DNA from: an uncultured Gemmatimonadaceae bacterium
Lineage (GTDB): Bacteria; Latescibacterota; UBA2968; UBA8231
Direction: 5' to 3'
Length of the DNA: 32,131 nt
NCBI GenBank assembly: GCA_937919035.1
Contig: CALFPI010000648.1
Location: 1-32,131, forward strand
Both the position numbers and the translations under genes were made by a program. Under the pieces are notes generated by a model. It searched no databases. It was not told the origin of the DNA and saw nothing but the letters and a program-made list of their open reading frames with translations. Shown here piece by piece: positions 31,943 through 32,131 of the stretch. Positions within the stretch are counted from its first letter, which is position 1, and every line of letters begins with the position of its first letter.

Positions 31943-32131
31943 ATCAAGGTCTAGCGGGTCAAGAGCCAACAGAATCACACCTGGCCGTTGGTTGAGTCTG
32001 GCTGTGGCCATCACACTCATACTCGCTGTGGGCCAGGTCGATGCTCTTGTTATCTACCGCTTGGGTGGCGCTGAACTGCCCCCCCCGCCCGAGGCAGACA
32101 GTGCGGGGGTAGAGTTCGTGCAGGTCGCCTG
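31929..32131 (+). CDS. Third paralog of the secreted FlgD-Ig series, N-terminal part only
   Basis: Not in the ORF track because it runs off the window. ATG 31929 opens 67 codons: a basic segment, the hydrophobic stretch WLSLAVAITLILAVG, then ALVIYRLGGAELPPPPEA. The mature N-terminus is identical to paralog 2 at 19 of 29 aligned positions, so it is a close relative. It overlaps the end of paralog 2 by 14 nt, as paralog 2 overlaps paralog 1. A run of eight C (32079-32086) encodes part of the proline stretch. The rest of the domain structure is unseen. Confidence 0.85.
   Translation, partial: MLSTESRSSGSRANRITPGRWLSLAVAITLILAVGQVDALVIYRLGGAELPPPPEADSAGVEFVQVA

Overview
The window is GC-rich bacterial chromosome, densely coded on both strands. 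The organism is probably Gram-negative: there are two lipobox lipoproteins, a SurA/PpiC-type peptidyl-prolyl isomerase, and secreted proteins ending in FlgD-like Ig domains with a TPNGDGIN motif. That C-terminal signature, together with an enolase-superfamily/Gfo-Idh-MocA sugar-acid locus, a MetE-like protein and many GT-C glycosyltransferases, fits the FCB superphylum and Latescibacterota-like uncultured heterotrophs. This is inference from gene content; no rRNA, tRNA or marker gene is present to confirm it.

Bases 1-9306 are metabolic. A Rieske protein, cut at its 5' end, is followed by a minus-strand operon: VOC protein, enolase-superfamily dehydratase/racemase, Gfo/Idh/MocA oxidoreductase and zinc-ribbon rhomboid protease. 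A LicC-like nucleotidyltransferase and a MetE-like protein lie on the plus strand. A minus-strand pair then encodes a radical SAM protein with unusual cysteine spacing and a large alpha/beta hydrolase.

Bases 9486-18743 hold a histidine phosphatase, a small conserved protein, an intergenic region with a 3 x 17 bp tandem repeat, a NUDT6-like Nudix protein, a 58-codon sulfatase-like remnant, a TMTC-like GT-C/TPR protein coupled to an Eis-like acetyltransferase, a minus-strand pair of 2-hydroxyacid dehydrogenases of two unrelated families, DAHP synthase and an MFS transporter whose start codon is not obvious.

Bases 18819-26049 are envelope-related: a cytochrome c/PHM-like copper monooxygenase lipoprotein, a GT-C/TPR membrane protein, a double-parvulin lipoprotein, and another GT-C membrane protein overlapping it.

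Bases 26050-32131 are the most interesting part. A visibly AT-rich 419 bp gap with long inverted repeats precedes a secreted CBM9-like protein, then a strong G/C hairpin, then a head-to-tail series of at least three related secreted proteins. Two of these are complete (854 and 633 aa) with discoidin-like and FlgD-Ig domains; the third runs off the window. Both junctions between them have the same 14-nt stop/start overlap, which suggests a duplicating cassette of surface proteins that I cannot match to a described system.
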